NCBI GenBank assembly: GCA_007751475.1
Contig: CP036434.1
Coordinates: 6,453,524-6,517,523, forward strand
Reading direction: 5' to 3'
DNA: 64,000 nucleotides
DNA from: Saltatorellus ferox
Lineage (GTDB): Bacteria; Planctomycetota; UBA1135; GCA-002686595
The position numbers and the translations under genes are program-made. Shown here one piece after another: positions 63,053-64,000 of this stretch. Numbering within the stretch: position 1 is the stretch's first letter; each line of letters opens with the position of its first letter. Below the pieces are notes generated by a model. The model had not been told where the DNA came from. It worked only from the letters and a program-made list of their open reading frames with translations, and did no database searches.

Positions 63053-64000
63053 TTACTGAAAAGTCACCGACGTGGGCTGGGCGAAATTGCTTGTGGGAGG
63101 CGAGCCGAAGTCACGGAACCAGGCCTGGAAATTCCATGTCTCGCCAGGGAGGACGGCGGTCGGGGGTGAGACCGGGATGCTCGTCAGATCGATCGCGACG
63201 TCCATGATGCCGCCGACGCCCGAGTTCTGGGCGAGGCTCACGAATCGGGCGATGGCGCCCCCGAGGCACAGGCGCCCTGCGCTGCCTCCCGGGAAGAGCA
63301 CGTTCCCCTGCGTGCGGCTTGCCAGGAAGTACCCGAAGGTGTTGGCGGGCATGGCAGTGCAGCTGAGGCGCACGTTCGCTTCCTGGACAACGTCGCTTCC
63401 ATAGGCACAGGTGAGTGCGAATTGGCCCGTGCTGTTGGGCTCTGCGCTGCAGTACGCGGCGCCGACGACTGGCTTGGACTCGACGAGCATCAGTCTCGAC
63501 GATGCGTCCCCGGCGAGCCAACCCTTGAACAGAATCCAACGTCCATCCGCCGTGGCGCGCGTGGTCGACGTCAGTTCAGCGATCGTCTCGCCAGTGGAGG
63601 TCAGGGTCGCTCCTTCGCGAACCAGGATCTGGTCGCCCATCATCACGACGGCGTTGCTGCTATTCGGCAGGCCGTTCAGCACGGCCCAGTGGATGAGGTC
63701 CCCGCCGTCGGAGAGGTTCACCACGCGGTCGAGGATGCGGAACGAGAGGCCGGCTTGACCTGGGACAGGGTCTCCCTCGCGTCGCACCACGACTCCATCG
63801 AGGACGTAGAGTTCGTCGTCGGAAATAGACCCGTCGATGTCGGCCGCCATAAGCAGGCTTCCGGAGGCGTTGATATCGAAGCTAGCGTTGACTGCCGTCG
63901 CCCACAAACGTCCTGGGATCGGGCTCGGCGTTCCTCCTTTCAAGAGGAGATTGCCCGCAAGATCGTAGGCGACGGTGGTCGCGGGCGAGCCCGAGAGGTT
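63053..64000 (-). CDS. Secreted protein with shared C-terminal module (5' end outside window)
   Basis: The frame is open to the right edge, so at least the last 315 residues are visible. The N-terminal part consists of repeats such as ATTVAYDLAGNLLLKGGTPS, ASGSLLMAADIDGSISDDEL and GDLIHWAVLNGLPNSSNAVV, similar to the DUF7453-type or choice-of-anchor repeats with GxGDP and D-G motifs seen in secreted proteins. The module follows: YCSAEPNSTGQF, AMPANTFGYFLAS, AGRLCLGGAIARFVSLAQNS, GETWNFQAWFRD and TSNFAQPTSVTFQ. An internal ATG at 63943 is not a likely start. Confidence 0.78.
   Translation of the reverse strand, partial: NLSGSPATTVAYDLAGNLLLKGGTPSPIPGRLWATAVNASFDINASGSLLMAADIDGSISDDELYVLDGVVVRREGDPVPGQAGLSFRILDRVVNLSDGGDLIHWAVLNGLPNSSNAVVMMGDQILVREGATLTSTGETIAELTSTTRATADGRWILFKGWLAGDASSRLMLVESKPVVGAAYCSAEPNSTGQFALTCAYGSDVVQEANVRLSCTAMPANTFGYFLASRTQGNVLFPGGSAGRLCLGGAIARFVSLAQNSGVGGIMDVAIDLTSIPVSPPTAVLPGETWNFQAWFRDFGSPPTSNFAQPTSVTFQ

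Noticed and set aside
1..64000. CRISPR arrays, rRNA and tRNA genes
   Set aside because: No regularly spaced short direct repeats, no rRNA-like blocks and no convincing tRNA arms were seen by eye; a covariance-model scan could still find a tRNA I missed.

Overview
This is a GC-rich bacterial window that looks like Planctomycetota. The evidence is a set of serine/threonine kinases with C-terminal TPR or sulfatase-modifying-factor-like domains, each beside an ECF sigma factor of the type common in planctomycetes, a DUF1501 gene remnant, and many secreted proteins ending in the same conserved C-terminal module. Assignment below phylum is inference. I saw no rRNA, tRNA or CRISPR array.

Region 1 (1-34.3 kb) is mostly ordinary, densely packed chromosome. 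It begins with the tail of an alginate-export-type porin and a cardiolipin synthase. A nearly self-sufficient arginine biosynthesis operon follows, reading right to left: argR-argC-argB-argD-argF-argG-argH, a short N-acetylglutamate synthase and an M20 deacetylase. Most junctions are 4-base NTGA stop/start overlaps, often with GTG or TTG starts, and an ARG-box-like palindrome lies upstream of argR. Next come a large lipoprotein with calcium-binding repeats flanking a segment that resembles bacterial binary-toxin B components, a TPR lipoprotein and leuS. A near-perfect 82-bp-arm hairpin follows leuS. Then come an arylsulfotransferase-like lipoprotein, an ABC-F ATPase, two kinase/sigma pairs, a low-molecular-weight protein phosphatase, PPK2, apt and a FliA/WhiG-type sigma factor.

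Region 2 (34.3-59.8 kb) is a plastic island of broken genes and mobile DNA. It holds five stretches of an IS91-like (Y2/HUH) element in various states of decay, an intact-looking IS256-family element with a target duplication, an older IS256 scrap, a truncated IS110-family gene and two copies of a 155-bp MITE with 37-bp inverted ends. Four copies of one IS91-like terminus each abut a host gene that has lost its 5' part: a beta-helix protein, a sulfotransferase, a LytTR regulator, and the flank of a small lipoprotein gene. Among these lie secreted proteins sharing the C-terminal module, some intact and some interrupted.

Region 3 (59.8-64 kb) has a third kinase/sigma pair and another secreted protein with the same C-terminal module, running off the right edge.

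The most interesting signals are the repeated C-terminal module (nine occurrences, whole or partial, in 30 kb), the stereotyped IS91-like terminus/truncated-gene junctions, the MITE, the giant hairpin after leuS and the toxin-B-like lipoprotein.
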